Shown: positions 24,701 to 32,098, numbered from the stretch's first letter. The stretch: DNA of 35,895 nucleotides from Flavobacteriia bacterium (GCA_947462925.1 CANHQP010000039.1:1-35895); one strand, 5' to 3'. The notes: generated from the letters alone by a model not told the origin. Numbers and translations: made by a program.

Positions 24701-27690
24701 CTATTGCTTCTTTAGATCCGGAAAGTCCAGTTGTTACAGCTGTTCCGCGCAAAGAAACATTGTTGAAATCATTGAAACCAAATCAAGAATCAGCAATTGC
24801 TGCCATTGAAGCAAATTCTGAATTGACAGCCAAGGAAAAAATTGAAGCTGTTCAAAAAGAAGATCAAATTTTATTGCAAAATATTGAAAGTGAGATTTTG
24901 AAATTGGATGCAGCAATTCAAAAAAATCCTGTTGACACGAAAGCCAAAGACGACAAAAAAATCTTGTTGGAATTGGAGAAAGAGGTCAAAGAGCGCCTTG
25001 CAGAAAGACAAGCTGAAATAGAAAAACTTGAACCAGCAAACACAGTTGAAAGTAGCGATACAACAGAAATTGTCGCTTTAGTAAAACCAGATTATTCGCA
25101 AAAAATCAAAGCAATCGAAAGCAACGATTTACTTTCACCAACTGAGAAGCAAAGTAAATTGATTCAAGAAGAAGTGAAGTTGCAAAAAGTCTTGGATGAG
25201 GAAATCAAAAATGCAGATAAGATTTTGGCGGTGACTCCTTTGGATGAAAAAACAGTGGAGAAAAAAGAACAATTGTTATTTTCAAAAGAACAGAGTCAAA
25301 ACAGAATAGACGAATCGAAACAATTGTTGTCAGCTGAGGAAAAAAACAACATCAAGCCAGCGGAATTATTTGAAAAAACAGATAAGAATTACGCCTTAGA
25401 CATACAGAAAATTGAAAATAGTGCAGGTGACGATAAGCAAAATCAATTAATTGCAAGAGAGCAAACTTCTCAGGAATTACTGAAAGCGAAGATAGAGAAG
25501 AATGAAAAAACCTTGGCGAAAAAGTCTGATCCAACGTTAGAAGCAGAAAATCAGGTATTGAATGAATTGATTGATGCTTCGCAAAAAAGAATAGAAAATG
25601 CGGGCGTTTCATCTCCTGTAGCAGAAAACATTTCCAGTGAAAAAGTAGATGTTGAACTTCAAAAATCGGTTGCGGCTTTGAAAAAAGACAATCCATCGGT
25701 TTCGATTTACAGTCTTGAATCTGCGAAAGATTTGGAAGACAGAAGAAGAAAAGCAAGTATCGAATTCGGTGAACTTTCTTCCGAAATCGATAAATTAAAC
25801 GCAGACATTGAAAATTCAAATCGAAGAAAAGCGAAAAAATTGAAAGTCACTTTGGCTGAAAAACAAGCTTCCTTGGTTGAAGTACAAAATACGCTGAATT
25901 CAATCGATCAGGAATTAGCTAAACGAAATGAAAAACCAGCGGGCGTTTTCAAAGAAACTGCGATCAATGAAAATGTCACATACGAAGAAGAGTTAAAAAT
26001 CGCCAGTTCTGAAGAATACAAAACGATTGACAAACAAGTGGGTGAATCGAAAGTCTTGAAAGCAAAAATTGAATCACAAGAAAAGCAAGTGGAACAATTG
26101 ATGCAAGAAAATAGAATTTTGATGTTGGCTGATTTGGAACAAAAAACGTTCGATAACCAAAAAACAATTGATGCAAACAACAAAAAGATTGTTGCTATCA
26201 ACAAATCAATTGAAACGGATAAGAAAGCATACTCAACTCAGAAACAAGAAATTCAGAAAAACATCAACAGTTCTCCAAATGCATTGAAATTACAAAATTT
26301 GATTGCAAGGGAAGTTGAGCCAATTGAGCGTTTGGTAACAGCTGCGCCATCTATTTCATTGCCTTCAAGCGGATTTGAAATCGCTGCGGAGCCGAAAGTT
26401 GCTCCAGTTAAATCAGCCATTCCAGTAGGCGTTGGATTGCCCGCAGGATTGGTTTACCGAGTACAAGTCGGTGCATTTGCCAAACCAATCAAAGAAGAAT
26501 TGTTTAGAGAGTTTAATCCAGTTTCAGGAGAGAAATTAGAAAGTGGCATTATTCGCTACATGGCTGGTTATTTTGACAGCAGAAATTCTGTGTTGGAAGC
26601 GAGAACAAAAATTCAAGAATTGGGTTATACGGATGCTTTTCCTGTTGCTTATTGTGACGGTGTGAGAATCCCGATGTATGAAGCGCGTCAGTTGGAAGAA
26701 AGCGGCCGTTGCGTCGCTAAAAAAGTGGAAGAATTGATCGCGGAAGTTGCTGTTAATGTAGCCGAAATGACGCCAATAGATTCAACGCAACGCATAATGC
26801 CAAGTGCGAACAATTTAGGTGCATACAACCAAGCACCAGGAGCGGTGAAAGCGATTGCAGTGGAAACGAGATTGGGATTGTTTTACACAGTTCAAGTCGG
26901 CGTGTACAATACACCAGTGCCAGCATCACAAATCAAAAACATTGAACCTTTGATCACCAAAAGACTTCCGAATGGACAAATTCGTTATTCAGCGGGAATT
27001 TTTCAAAATGTTGAAGGTGCGCAACCAAAGAAACAAGAAGCGATTGCGAAGGGAATAACGGATGCGTACATCACTGCTTATTACAAAGGAGAAAGAATCA
27101 GTTTAGACGAAGCGAAAAAACTGTTGGCACAACTTGGAACTTCCATTTTAGAAAAAGTTGAAACCAATACAAATAAAATTGTTGCACCAGAAAAAATCCA
27201 ACAAATCGCTAAGGAGACACAAAAAACGTTGATGCAACAGGCGAAAAACGAGGACAAAACAACCATGCGTTTGCAGTTGATTTCTAAAGAAACGTATGAA
27301 AACTTCCCTAAAGAAGTGTTGAGTAGATACAATGAAAACGGACAATTTTTCTACGACGAAACAGATAAAAAAGTGAAATCTATCATTTATAAAAACATGG
27401 ATTTCATGCCACAGATTTATCCTTTCAGAAAAGAGATTGATACGGTTTTTATCAGTAAGAATGACACATTGACGCCTGTTGGAACGATGGAAATCAAAGC
27501 CAATTATCCGAGCAAACAAATTTCAGGTGAAGTGGGAGATTGGCTGATAAAATTGGGTTATCAGCGCGAAATTTTCTTTGAGGAAAACAAAGTACAAATT
27601 CGAATTTTCGGCATCAAGGATCAGGCTATTTTTGAAAATATATTGAAGCAAATGACAGAATTAGGATTTGTCGATTTGTTGAAAAATTAG
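21703..27690 (+). CDS. PorE-like giant envelope protein: TPR, PD40 propeller, CRD, coiled-coil repeats, two SPOR domains
   Basis: The GTG start at 21703 gives a clean signal peptide ending SVFAQ; no ATG alternative preserves it. Order in 1995 residues: TPR-like helices (about 25-135); PD40/WD40-like strands (about 200-343) with DFPYMDPNGEYLYFSSKGHN; a carboxypeptidase regulatory-like domain (about 345-430). A helical region then holds five repeats starting near residues 816, 919, 1024, 1127 and 1223, each of about 100 residues, with the pattern KP..[...]I[EA]..[...]L[ST]..EK. Two SPOR-like domains start at about 1584 (VYRVQVGAFAK) and 1726 (LFYTVQVGVYN); a C-terminal domain of unknown type starts at about 1830. 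TPR-PD40-CRD is the layout of T9SS PorE, which ends in a peptidoglycan-binding OmpA domain; here SPOR domains would do that job. A T9SS or cell-wall linkage role is inference. Confidence 0.85.
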   Translation: MQKHLNSFFFLISLLGSFSVFAQESESQLKSKADNLFQNQDYVAATPAFLQLLALQPRSAEYNYKYGTCLVFNGRKKQDAIKYLQFATSAGNVDNEAFYYMGKAFHLNYQFEEAIKFYNAYKNKAAGKLNPELDVDRQIEMCENGRKLLKKLTDIVVLQKKEYAYSEFYSLYDLKDFGGDILVSTADQSKIDKKKNHTPIIHFPPNAKQVFFASYGENEANGKQIYVKRKLANGWSKPELVQGEINTKYDEDFPYMDPNGEYLYFSSKGHNSMGGYDVFKCKYNAATGTFGKVENLDFAISSADNDLFYIVDSLGENAWFASSRQSLDGKIQVYKVRVQRIGAPIAAVKGSFKSTVHPENKKFNIEVTDVASGRNIGTFYSDKEGGYLVSLPKGGKYEYSIRIDGSPQVFKATVNIPVLNEFKPLKQMISHLSENSKEIVKVIDLFGENVENADAVMVELLQKKAELNENSSQFDLKAFEAPVGSYEVLKKLGMEKLLPMEAKDKVVGILQVQYVQAKSLEELQQKALAKVVSNTAEIKKKQEEFKIKVGETNLVKDPKDQYRILQESDQLSKAITNLESNNQKLVKFADSLTKPIKDANGEANMAKQVETPLSKVSNDADIIRVLDENLNQILTLQKDNGFLPTAQLSADLTKIQNEKEGVQKTLNNYKSTENQLKNDIQNLNSKLNSAKTKDKPGIQSSIDAKQNELGLMTQEVQTLEKKVTKIEGQSTQKEEELAFIQNVEQGTFPTKTMTISEARTTLEKSENQNYKTLKSYVALQKTELEKNPAIASSGQNPDGPKTNEVVDNKADVLVEISPKHNEKLTSIENDPKLSPEEKLDLSQKEDLALQTKVEKEIQATEKKLAQNPSDAATQAKLESLKTAKEQVDNRITDRQIDIETSNETVEVKDYSSDEIIKELKPDLEKRLVEISKNKDLNALEQMKMAQNEELEFEQIITEQIFDLEDEIKVKPTDQSLKTQLKTMQNLKKEVAENIDNRALAIASLDPESPVVTAVPRKETLLKSLKPNQESAIAAIEANSELTAKEKIEAVQKEDQILLQNIESEILKLDAAIQKNPVDTKAKDDKKILLELEKEVKERLAERQAEIEKLEPANTVESSDTTEIVALVKPDYSQKIKAIESNDLLSPTEKQSKLIQEEVKLQKVLDEEIKNADKILAVTPLDEKTVEKKEQLLFSKEQSQNRIDESKQLLSAEEKNNIKPAELFEKTDKNYALDIQKIENSAGDDKQNQLIAREQTSQELLKAKIEKNEKTLAKKSDPTLEAENQVLNELIDASQKRIENAGVSSPVAENISSEKVDVELQKSVAALKKDNPSVSIYSLESAKDLEDRRRKASIEFGELSSEIDKLNADIENSNRRKAKKLKVTLAEKQASLVEVQNTLNSIDQELAKRNEKPAGVFKETAINENVTYEEELKIASSEEYKTIDKQVGESKVLKAKIESQEKQVEQLMQENRILMLADLEQKTFDNQKTIDANNKKIVAINKSIETDKKAYSTQKQEIQKNINSSPNALKLQNLIAREVEPIERLVTAAPSISLPSSGFEIAAEPKVAPVKSAIPVGVGLPAGLVYRVQVGAFAKPIKEELFREFNPVSGEKLESGIIRYMAGYFDSRNSVLEARTKIQELGYTDAFPVAYCDGVRIPMYEARQLEESGRCVAKKVEELIAEVAVNVAEMTPIDSTQRIMPSANNLGAYNQAPGAVKAIAVETRLGLFYTVQVGVYNTPVPASQIKNIEPLITKRLPNGQIRYSAGIFQNVEGAQPKKQEAIAKGITDAYITAYYKGERISLDEAKKLLAQLGTSILEKVETNTNKIVAPEKIQQIAKETQKTLMQQAKNEDKTTMRLQLISKETYENFPKEVLSRYNENGQFFYDETDKKVKSIIYKNMDFMPQIYPFRKEIDTVFISKNDTLTPVGTMEIKANYPSKQISGEVGDWLIKLGYQREIFFEENKVQIRIFGIKDQAIFENILKQMTELGFVDLLKN

Positions 27691-27774
27691 ATTTTGACAA
27701 CCGGTCAAATAAAAAAATCAAACAACAGTGACTAAAATCACCTTCACAATAAACCAAACAATAGATAGAAAGAT

Positions 27775-27782
27775 TAACTTTG
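27775..27782 (+). promoter_or_regulatory. -7 box (TAACTTTG) for clpS
   Basis: Exact TAnnTTTG match, 18 bases before ATG 27801. It decides the clpS start, because in-frame TTG 27792 and GTG 27795 would fall at or within a few bases of the transcription start. Confidence 0.55.
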
Positions 27783-27800
27783 CATCAATAATTGGTGATT

Positions 27801-28073
27801 ATGACAGAAACAGGTTACGCAACCCAACATTCGGTTTTAGAAGAGTTGGTAGAACACAAAGATTTAATTGTGTACAATGACGATGTCAATACTTTTGACC
27901 ACGTGATAGATTCATTGATCAGCGTTTGCAAACACGAAGTGGAGCAAGCAGAACAATGCACTTACATTATCCATTACAAAGGAAAATGTCAAGTGAAGAG
28001 GGGAGAATACGAGAAGTTGGAGGCAATGTGTACCGCACTGCTCGACCGAGGAATTAGCGCTGAAATAGAATAA
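27801..28073 (+). CDS. clpS: ATP-dependent Clp protease adaptor ClpS
   Basis: The 90-residue product matches ClpS: LIVYNDDVNTFDHVIDSLIS carries the N-D-D-x-N-T motif that binds N-degron side chains. HEVEQAEQCTYIIHYKGKCQVKRG and the final LLDRGISAEIE correspond to the ClpA/ClpC-contacting surface. ClpS delivers proteins bearing destabilising N-terminal residues to the Clp protease. The frame extends upstream to TTG 27792, but ATG 27801 is chosen because of the promoter position. It stands alone after the giant envelope gene. Confidence 0.92.
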   Translation: MTETGYATQHSVLEELVEHKDLIVYNDDVNTFDHVIDSLISVCKHEVEQAEQCTYIIHYKGKCQVKRGEYEKLEAMCTALLDRGISAEIE

Positions 28074-28140
28074 TTTTGGAGTTCACCGTTTCATTTTTAC
28101 ATGGAACGATATTCTGAATTTCATAAAAAAATAGCAAAAC

Positions 28141-28172
28141 TTGCAAAGAGAAAGAAAAAAGTAGTATCTTTG
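28141..28172 (+). promoter_or_regulatory. Promoter of tRNA-Arg (TTG-N21-TATCTTTG)
   Basis: TTG at 28141-28143 and TATCTTTG at 28165-28172 are separated by exactly 21 bases, the Bacteroidota consensus. It stands 33 bases before the mature tRNA. Confidence 0.8.
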
Positions 28173-28205
28173 CACTCGCAAACGAGATAACATCTCCAAG
28201 CAAAA

Positions 28206-28279
28206 GGCTTCGTAGCTCAACTGAATAGAGCACTACATTACGGCTGTAGAGGTTTCAGGTTTGAATCCTGACGAGGTCA
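28206..28279 (+). tRNA. tRNA-Arg (anticodon ACG)
   Basis: The 74-base cloverleaf is complete. The acceptor stem is GGCTTCG with CGAGGTC, including two G-T pairs. The D stem is GCTC/GAGC. The anticodon stem is CTACA/TGTAG with loop TTACGGC, placing ACG at 34-36. The variable loop is AGGTT, and the T arm is TCAGG-TTTGAAT-CCTGA. The discriminator is A28279 and CCA is not encoded, as usual in the phylum. Its last eight bases, with the following C, recur as repeat boundaries downstream. Confidence 0.93.
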
Positions 28280-28874
28280 CATAAACAGAACGAGAATGAG
28301 AGCGAGAGCGTCATTCTCGTTTTTGTTTTTCCTCATTCTCATTCTCATTCTGCTTTTTCGTTTTATTGATTTAAATCAAGAGAAGCTTTCCAATCCAGAA
28401 CCATCTCTAAAGACTTATAAAAGTTTGATTTTCGACTTCAGAGGTCACAAAACAGAACGAGAATGAGAGCGAGAGCGTCATTCTCGTTTTTATTTTTCCT
28501 CATTCTCATTCTGATTCTTTTTTATTCTTGATTTAAATCAGGAGAACTTCTCCAATACAAAACCATTTCCAAATCCTGATAAAAGTTTGATTTTCCTCAT
28601 TCTCATTCTGATTCTCGTTTTTATTGATTTAAATCAGGAGAACTTCTCCGATCCAAAACCATCTCCAAATCCTTATAAAAGTTTGATTTTTCGACTTCAG
28701 AGGTCACAAAACAAAACGAGAATGAGAGCGAGAGCGTCATTCTCGTTTTTGTTTTTCTTCATTCTCATTCTCATTCTCATTCTGCTTTTTCGTTTTTATT
28801 GATTTAAATCAGGAGAACTTCTCCGATTCAAAACCATTTCCAAATCCTTATAAAAGTTTGATTTTTTGGCTTCA
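28273..28874 (+). repeat. Tandem array of tRNA-tail/terminator units
   Basis: Four units are seen: 28273-28440, 28441-28594, 28595-28699 (lacking the front part with the hairpin) and 28700-28874. Full units begin GAGGTCAC, the last bases of the tRNA, then carry the ACGAGAATGA hairpin, a CATTCT hexamer run of 2-4 copies, the palindromes GATTTAAATC and GGAGAACTTCTCC, and a tail ending AAAAGTTTGATTTT. A degenerate fifth boundary, GATGTCAC, is at 28875. The 71-residue frame across 28587-28802 is repeat sequence, not a gene. Confidence 0.85.
28289..28325 (+). terminator. Intrinsic terminator of tRNA-Arg, also part of the repeat unit
   Basis: AACGAGAATGA (28289-28299) and TCATTCTCGTT (28311-28321) form a perfect 11-bp stem with an 11-base loop, followed by a T-rich tract. 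Identical stems recur at 28456-28488 and 28715-28747. Confidence 0.85.
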
Positions 28875-28882
28875 GATGTCAC

Positions 28883-29046
28883 AAATTAAACTCAAATCCA
28901 CATTCCACATAGGTTTGGGGCTTTTTTTACCCTATAACCCCAATCGGATTTTTTATTACTTTAATTGTACTAAAGCCCTTTATTGGCTTAGTTTCCTTAG
29001 CTAAGGCATAAGTTTGATATGTTAAGTTTAATTTAATCTAAATGAT
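28883..29046. other. Gene-free leader region between repeat array and AbiE module, with dyads
   Basis: No gene is seen. A perfect 12-bp palindrome CCTTAGCTAAGG lies at 28995-29006, and CTAAAGCC (28970-28977) nearly pairs with GGCTTAG (28985-28991). Together with the array, the whole gap 28280-29107 is free of protein genes. Confidence 0.5.
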
Positions 29047-29076
29047 TGTCCAGTTTATTTTGTAAAAAACTGGACA
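29047..29076 (+). promoter_or_regulatory. Inverted-repeat operator of the AbiE-type module
   Basis: TGTCCAGTTT (29047-29056) and AAACTGGACA (29067-29076) are a perfect 10-bp inverted repeat with a 10-base spacer. The -33 TTG sits in the spacer, so a bound protein would block the promoter. AbiEi antitoxins are known to autoregulate by binding inverted repeats in this position; binding here is inference. Confidence 0.75.
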
Positions 29077-29091
29077 TTTTATTTATATTTG
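29060..29091 (+). promoter_or_regulatory. Promoter of the AbiE-type module (TTG-N21-TATATTTG)
   Basis: TTG at 29060-29062 and TATATTTG at 29084-29091 are 21 bases apart. The predicted start is near 29096, about a dozen bases before the GTG start at 29108. Confidence 0.75.
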
Positions 29092-29107
29092 CATTTAATT
29101 ATCTAGA

Positions 29108-29830
29108 GTGAAAACAACTGATTACATAGCATTTATAATAGACAGGTTTCCGAAAGGATATGTGTTCACCTATTTAGACTTTAAGGCTGAGGTGAGTCAG
29201 AAGCAAGCGCTAATTAAAGCCCTCAATCGAATGGCTTCATCTGGAAAAATAGCCAAACTTTCTAAAGGAAAATACTACAAGCCAGAAACAACATCGTTTG
29301 GAAATCTGCTTCCTAATCAAAAACAAATTGTAAAAGATTTGCTGGAGGAGAAAGGAAAAATCAATGGATATCTGACAGGTTACAGCATTTACAATCAATT
29401 GGGATTAACAACGCAAGTAAGTAACACTATTCAGATTGGGAGGAATGAGATTAGACCCAGTTTCAAAAGAGATCAGTATACAATTGCTTTTATAAAACAG
29501 AAAAACATTATCACACCTGAGAATATTCCATTGTTGCAAATATTGGATGCCGTCCGCTACATTAAAAAGATACCAGATACTACTTCATCAAATTCTTGTA
29601 TTCGATTTATTGCCATTTTGAAAAAGTTAAAAGAAAAGGATCTTTTATTGATCATGCGTTTGGCAAATAAATATCCTCCTGCTACAAGAGCATTGTTAGG
29701 TGCCATGCTAGATGAGTTAGAAGTAACGAAAACGGAAGCGCTTTATAACTCATTGAACTCTATTTCCAAGTATAAAATAGCAGGTGTCAGCTCAGTTTTG
29801 TCCAACGCAGAAAAATGGAACATAATATGA
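29108..29830 (+). CDS. AbiEi-type antitoxin (DUF6088-like), type IV toxin-antitoxin system
   Basis: The 240-residue protein begins at GTG 29108, close after its promoter. Residues 1-60 form a winged-helix: DYIAFIIDRFPKGYVFTYLD, then KQALIKALNRMASSGKIAKL and SKGKYYKPE. The next part (NGYLTGYSIYNQLGLTTQVS) resembles the AbiEi C-terminal antitoxin domain. In AbiE systems this protein represses its own promoter and counters the nucleotidyltransferase toxin encoded next. The genes overlap here, and a perfect inverted repeat surrounds the -33 box. The call rests on these motifs plus the unmistakable partner downstream. Confidence 0.82.
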   Translation: MKTTDYIAFIIDRFPKGYVFTYLDFKAEVSQKQALIKALNRMASSGKIAKLSKGKYYKPETTSFGNLLPNQKQIVKDLLEEKGKINGYLTGYSIYNQLGLTTQVSNTIQIGRNEIRPSFKRDQYTIAFIKQKNIITPENIPLLQILDAVRYIKKIPDTTSSNSCIRFIAILKKLKEKDLLLIMRLANKYPPATRALLGAMLDELEVTKTEALYNSLNSISKYKIAGVSSVLSNAEKWNII

Positions 29831-30771
29831 AGTTACACCAAGATTCAAAGTTGTTTTCAGACACGATAAGAGCAGCTGCACAGCATTTAAACATCAAACT
29901 TGAGTTTGTTGAAAAAGATTATTGGATAACCTTGGTATTGTGTAAACTTTCAAGGAGTAAATTCTGCGACATTTCCGTTTTTAAAGGCGGGACGTCTCTA
30001 TCCAAGGGATATAACTTAATCGAAAGGTTTTCTGAAGATGTAGATTTGGCAATCATTGATGATGGAAGTTCATCTGGAAATCAAGTGAGAACTATTATTC
30101 GAACTCTCGAAAAAGAAATTACGAATGGATTAAATGAAGTTTCAGCCACCGGAATTACAAGCAAAGGGTCGCGATTTAGGAAAACTGTTTTTGAATATCC
30201 ACCAATCAATAAAATTAATTTAGCCAATAACTTGATTGTAGAAATTAATTCATTTGCCAACCCATTCCCGTATAAACGTTTAACTATAAAAAGTATGGTT
30301 TATGACTTTTTAATTCAAACTGGTTACGAAACGTATATAAATCAATTCGACTTAAATCCATTTGAGGTGAATGTTTTAAGCGAGGAACAAACTTTACTGG
30401 AGAAACTAGTTTCATTAATTCGCTTTTCTTTTAATCCAAATCCAATCGATAGCGTATCTCAAAAAATCAGACATTTTTATGATCTGTATTATTTGATGAA
30501 TGAAACTGATTGTGCTTTATTTGTAAGCTCTCAGTCTTTTAAACACCGATTTGAAGAGATAATACAGCATGACCGTCAAATATTCGATGAACCTATGGGA
30601 TGGCAATCCAAACAAATTATCGACTCACCGTTGGTTAATGATTTTGACAAACTTTGGGCTCAATTAAAATTCACCTATAAAACAGAACTTTCCGCTTACG
30701 CCTATAGGCCAATCCCAAATGAAGTTGATGTTTCGAATTGTTTTAAGAAACTAATAAAACAAATCATTTAA
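29827..30771 (+). CDS. AbiEii/AbiGii-family nucleotidyltransferase toxin
   Basis: ATG 29827 overlaps the antitoxin stop (ATGA) and gives 314 residues; ATG 29815 in the same frame adds four. The nucleotidyltransferase motif is FKGGTSLSKGYNLIERFSED, with GGTSLSK at residues 54-60, and the metal-binding D-x-D is D71-V72-D73. TLLEKLVSLIRFS and IRHFYDLYYLM supply later family motifs including the conserved Lys. Related MenT toxins add nucleotides to tRNA 3' ends and stop translation; AbiE was first described as phage abortive infection. Both catalytic motifs are intact, so the toxin should be active. Confidence 0.9.
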   Translation: MKLHQDSKLFSDTIRAAAQHLNIKLEFVEKDYWITLVLCKLSRSKFCDISVFKGGTSLSKGYNLIERFSEDVDLAIIDDGSSSGNQVRTIIRTLEKEITNGLNEVSATGITSKGSRFRKTVFEYPPINKINLANNLIVEINSFANPFPYKRLTIKSMVYDFLIQTGYETYINQFDLNPFEVNVLSEEQTLLEKLVSLIRFSFNPNPIDSVSQKIRHFYDLYYLMNETDCALFVSSQSFKHRFEEIIQHDRQIFDEPMGWQSKQIIDSPLVNDFDKLWAQLKFTYKTELSAYAYRPIPNEVDVSNCFKKLIKQII

Positions 30772-30797
30772 GACATTTAGAGTGATTTTTCATGGTT

Positions 30798-30863
30798 GAT
30801 TCTTTTTTCATACAATTTACCCAATCCAAAATCATCTCTAAATCCCTATATAAGTTTGATTTT
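30798..30863 (+). repeat. Isolated, diverged copy of the tRNA-array unit beyond the toxin gene
   Basis: The block at 30821-30863 aligns without gaps to 28390-28432 of the first array unit, matching at 37 of 43 bases by eye, and ends TAAGTTTGATTTT. The preceding GATTCTTTTTT also matches the second unit. The AbiE module is thus flanked by same-orientation copies. The rest of the gap to 30973 shows no gene. Confidence 0.75.
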
Positions 30864-30973
30864 AAAGAAGAATTTACTGCGCGGACAGTAGTACTTTTTT
30901 TACATTAATTCTAGCAACATTTTTTTGCTGACCAGATTTTAATTAAATTAGCAACTTATTTAACTGATTTACA

Positions 30974-32098
30974 ATGAGAAATTTGATCCTTATTTTGATT
31001 TTATTCTTTTCGACTAACCAAATAACTTGTCAATACCTCGTCGAGCAATATGCAGATGAATATCTTGATAATGCCTGGAAATCAATGTACAGAAACATTT
31101 TTCATTATAATGCTGATGGTACCTTGGCAGTTCAATTTACAGAAGTTGAAGATAATCAAGGTTTTTGGTCAGCAAATTCTAAAATTGATTATTCATATAA
31201 TTCAAATCAGCAAATCGTTCAGAGAATCTCTTCTGTAAGAAATCCACAAAGTAATGTTTGGGAAAATGAGCGAAGACAAACCAATACTTATGATTCTGAG
31301 CAAAAGTTGATTGAAACAATGTGGGAAATTTATTTGAATGGTGTTTGGCAAAATGAGGAACTGCAACAATTTTCCTATGATAGTTCAGACGATTTGATCC
31401 TTACTGTAGTAAAAAGTTGGTCTGTGGCAGAAGAAATCTGGAAAGAATCCACCAAGAAAGAAAATGTTTTATCGAATGGCATTGTGACTCAAACATTAAT
31501 TTCTAATCGAGATCTTGCAAATACTGCATGGATTCCCTATAAAAAAGTTGATTTTACCTATACTTCTTTTAACAAAATTGAGATTGAAGCTGAAGAAGTT
31601 TGGGAAAATAATGCGTGGCAGAATTCTTTGATGATCACTTATGAGTACAATGCTCAAGAGCAGCTAATTAGAAAACTAAATGAGGGCTGGAGTTCAGTGG
31701 AAAATGCTTGGCAAAATAACATTCAAGTTAACTTTACAAATAACAATGACGGAACGGAAAATGATTTGATCGCACAAAACTGGAATTCCGATCAAAATCA
31801 ATGGGTGAATGATGTAAAGATCACCAATGTTTATGGAGCGGCATTTGTGGGTATAAATCAAGAACAATTGCAAAACATTGAATTTTATCCTAATCCAGTG
31901 GAAAATGCACTCACAGTCAATCCAGGTAATGATGCGAAATGTGAGATTAATGTCTTTGATTTATCAGGCAAACCGATTTTGAATCAATCTGGTACTGGAC
32001 TTCAATTCATCTCTTTTACCAATTTAAGCAGCGGAATTTATATGATGGAATTGACTGTAAATGGCAAAAAGCAAATTCATCCAATATTCAAAAATTGA
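30974..32098 (+). CDS. Secreted repeat protein with T9SS type A sorting domain
   Basis: The 374-residue product has a signal peptide (MRNLILILILFFSTNQITCQ). The body (about residues 25-290) consists of repeats with a spaced W/Y pattern: NAWKSMYRNIFHYNADGTL, SNVWENERRQTNTYDSEQKL, NGVWQNEELQQFSYDSSDDL and ENAWQNNIQVNFTNNNDG. The last 75 residues are a type A sorting domain: IEFYPNPVENALTVN, INVFDLSGKPIL, FTNLSSGIYMMELTVNG and a short basic end. The type IX machinery would export it and cleave the domain. The repeats resemble surface or adhesion modules, but no specific family is recognised. Confidence 0.85.
   Translation: MRNLILILILFFSTNQITCQYLVEQYADEYLDNAWKSMYRNIFHYNADGTLAVQFTEVEDNQGFWSANSKIDYSYNSNQQIVQRISSVRNPQSNVWENERRQTNTYDSEQKLIETMWEIYLNGVWQNEELQQFSYDSSDDLILTVVKSWSVAEEIWKESTKKENVLSNGIVTQTLISNRDLANTAWIPYKKVDFTYTSFNKIEIEAEEVWENNAWQNSLMITYEYNAQEQLIRKLNEGWSSVENAWQNNIQVNFTNNNDGTENDLIAQNWNSDQNQWVNDVKITNVYGAAFVGINQEQLQNIEFYPNPVENALTVNPGNDAKCEINVFDLSGKPILNQSGTGLQFISFTNLSSGIYMMELTVNGKKQIHPIFKN

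Noticed and set aside
25352..25819. A 155-residue minus-strand open frame within the giant gene
   Set aside because: It is an antisense shadow of the Lys/Glu-rich coiled-coil region and reads as Phe/Leu-rich low-complexity sequence.
28587..28802. A 71-residue open frame inside the tRNA-tail array
   Set aside because: It is translation of CATTCT hexamers and array sequence; the frame is a by-product of the repeat and has no start signal.
28273..28883. Possible CRISPR array
   Set aside because: Units are 105-175 bases, contiguous and nearly identical throughout, with no short repeats separated by unique spacers and no cas genes.
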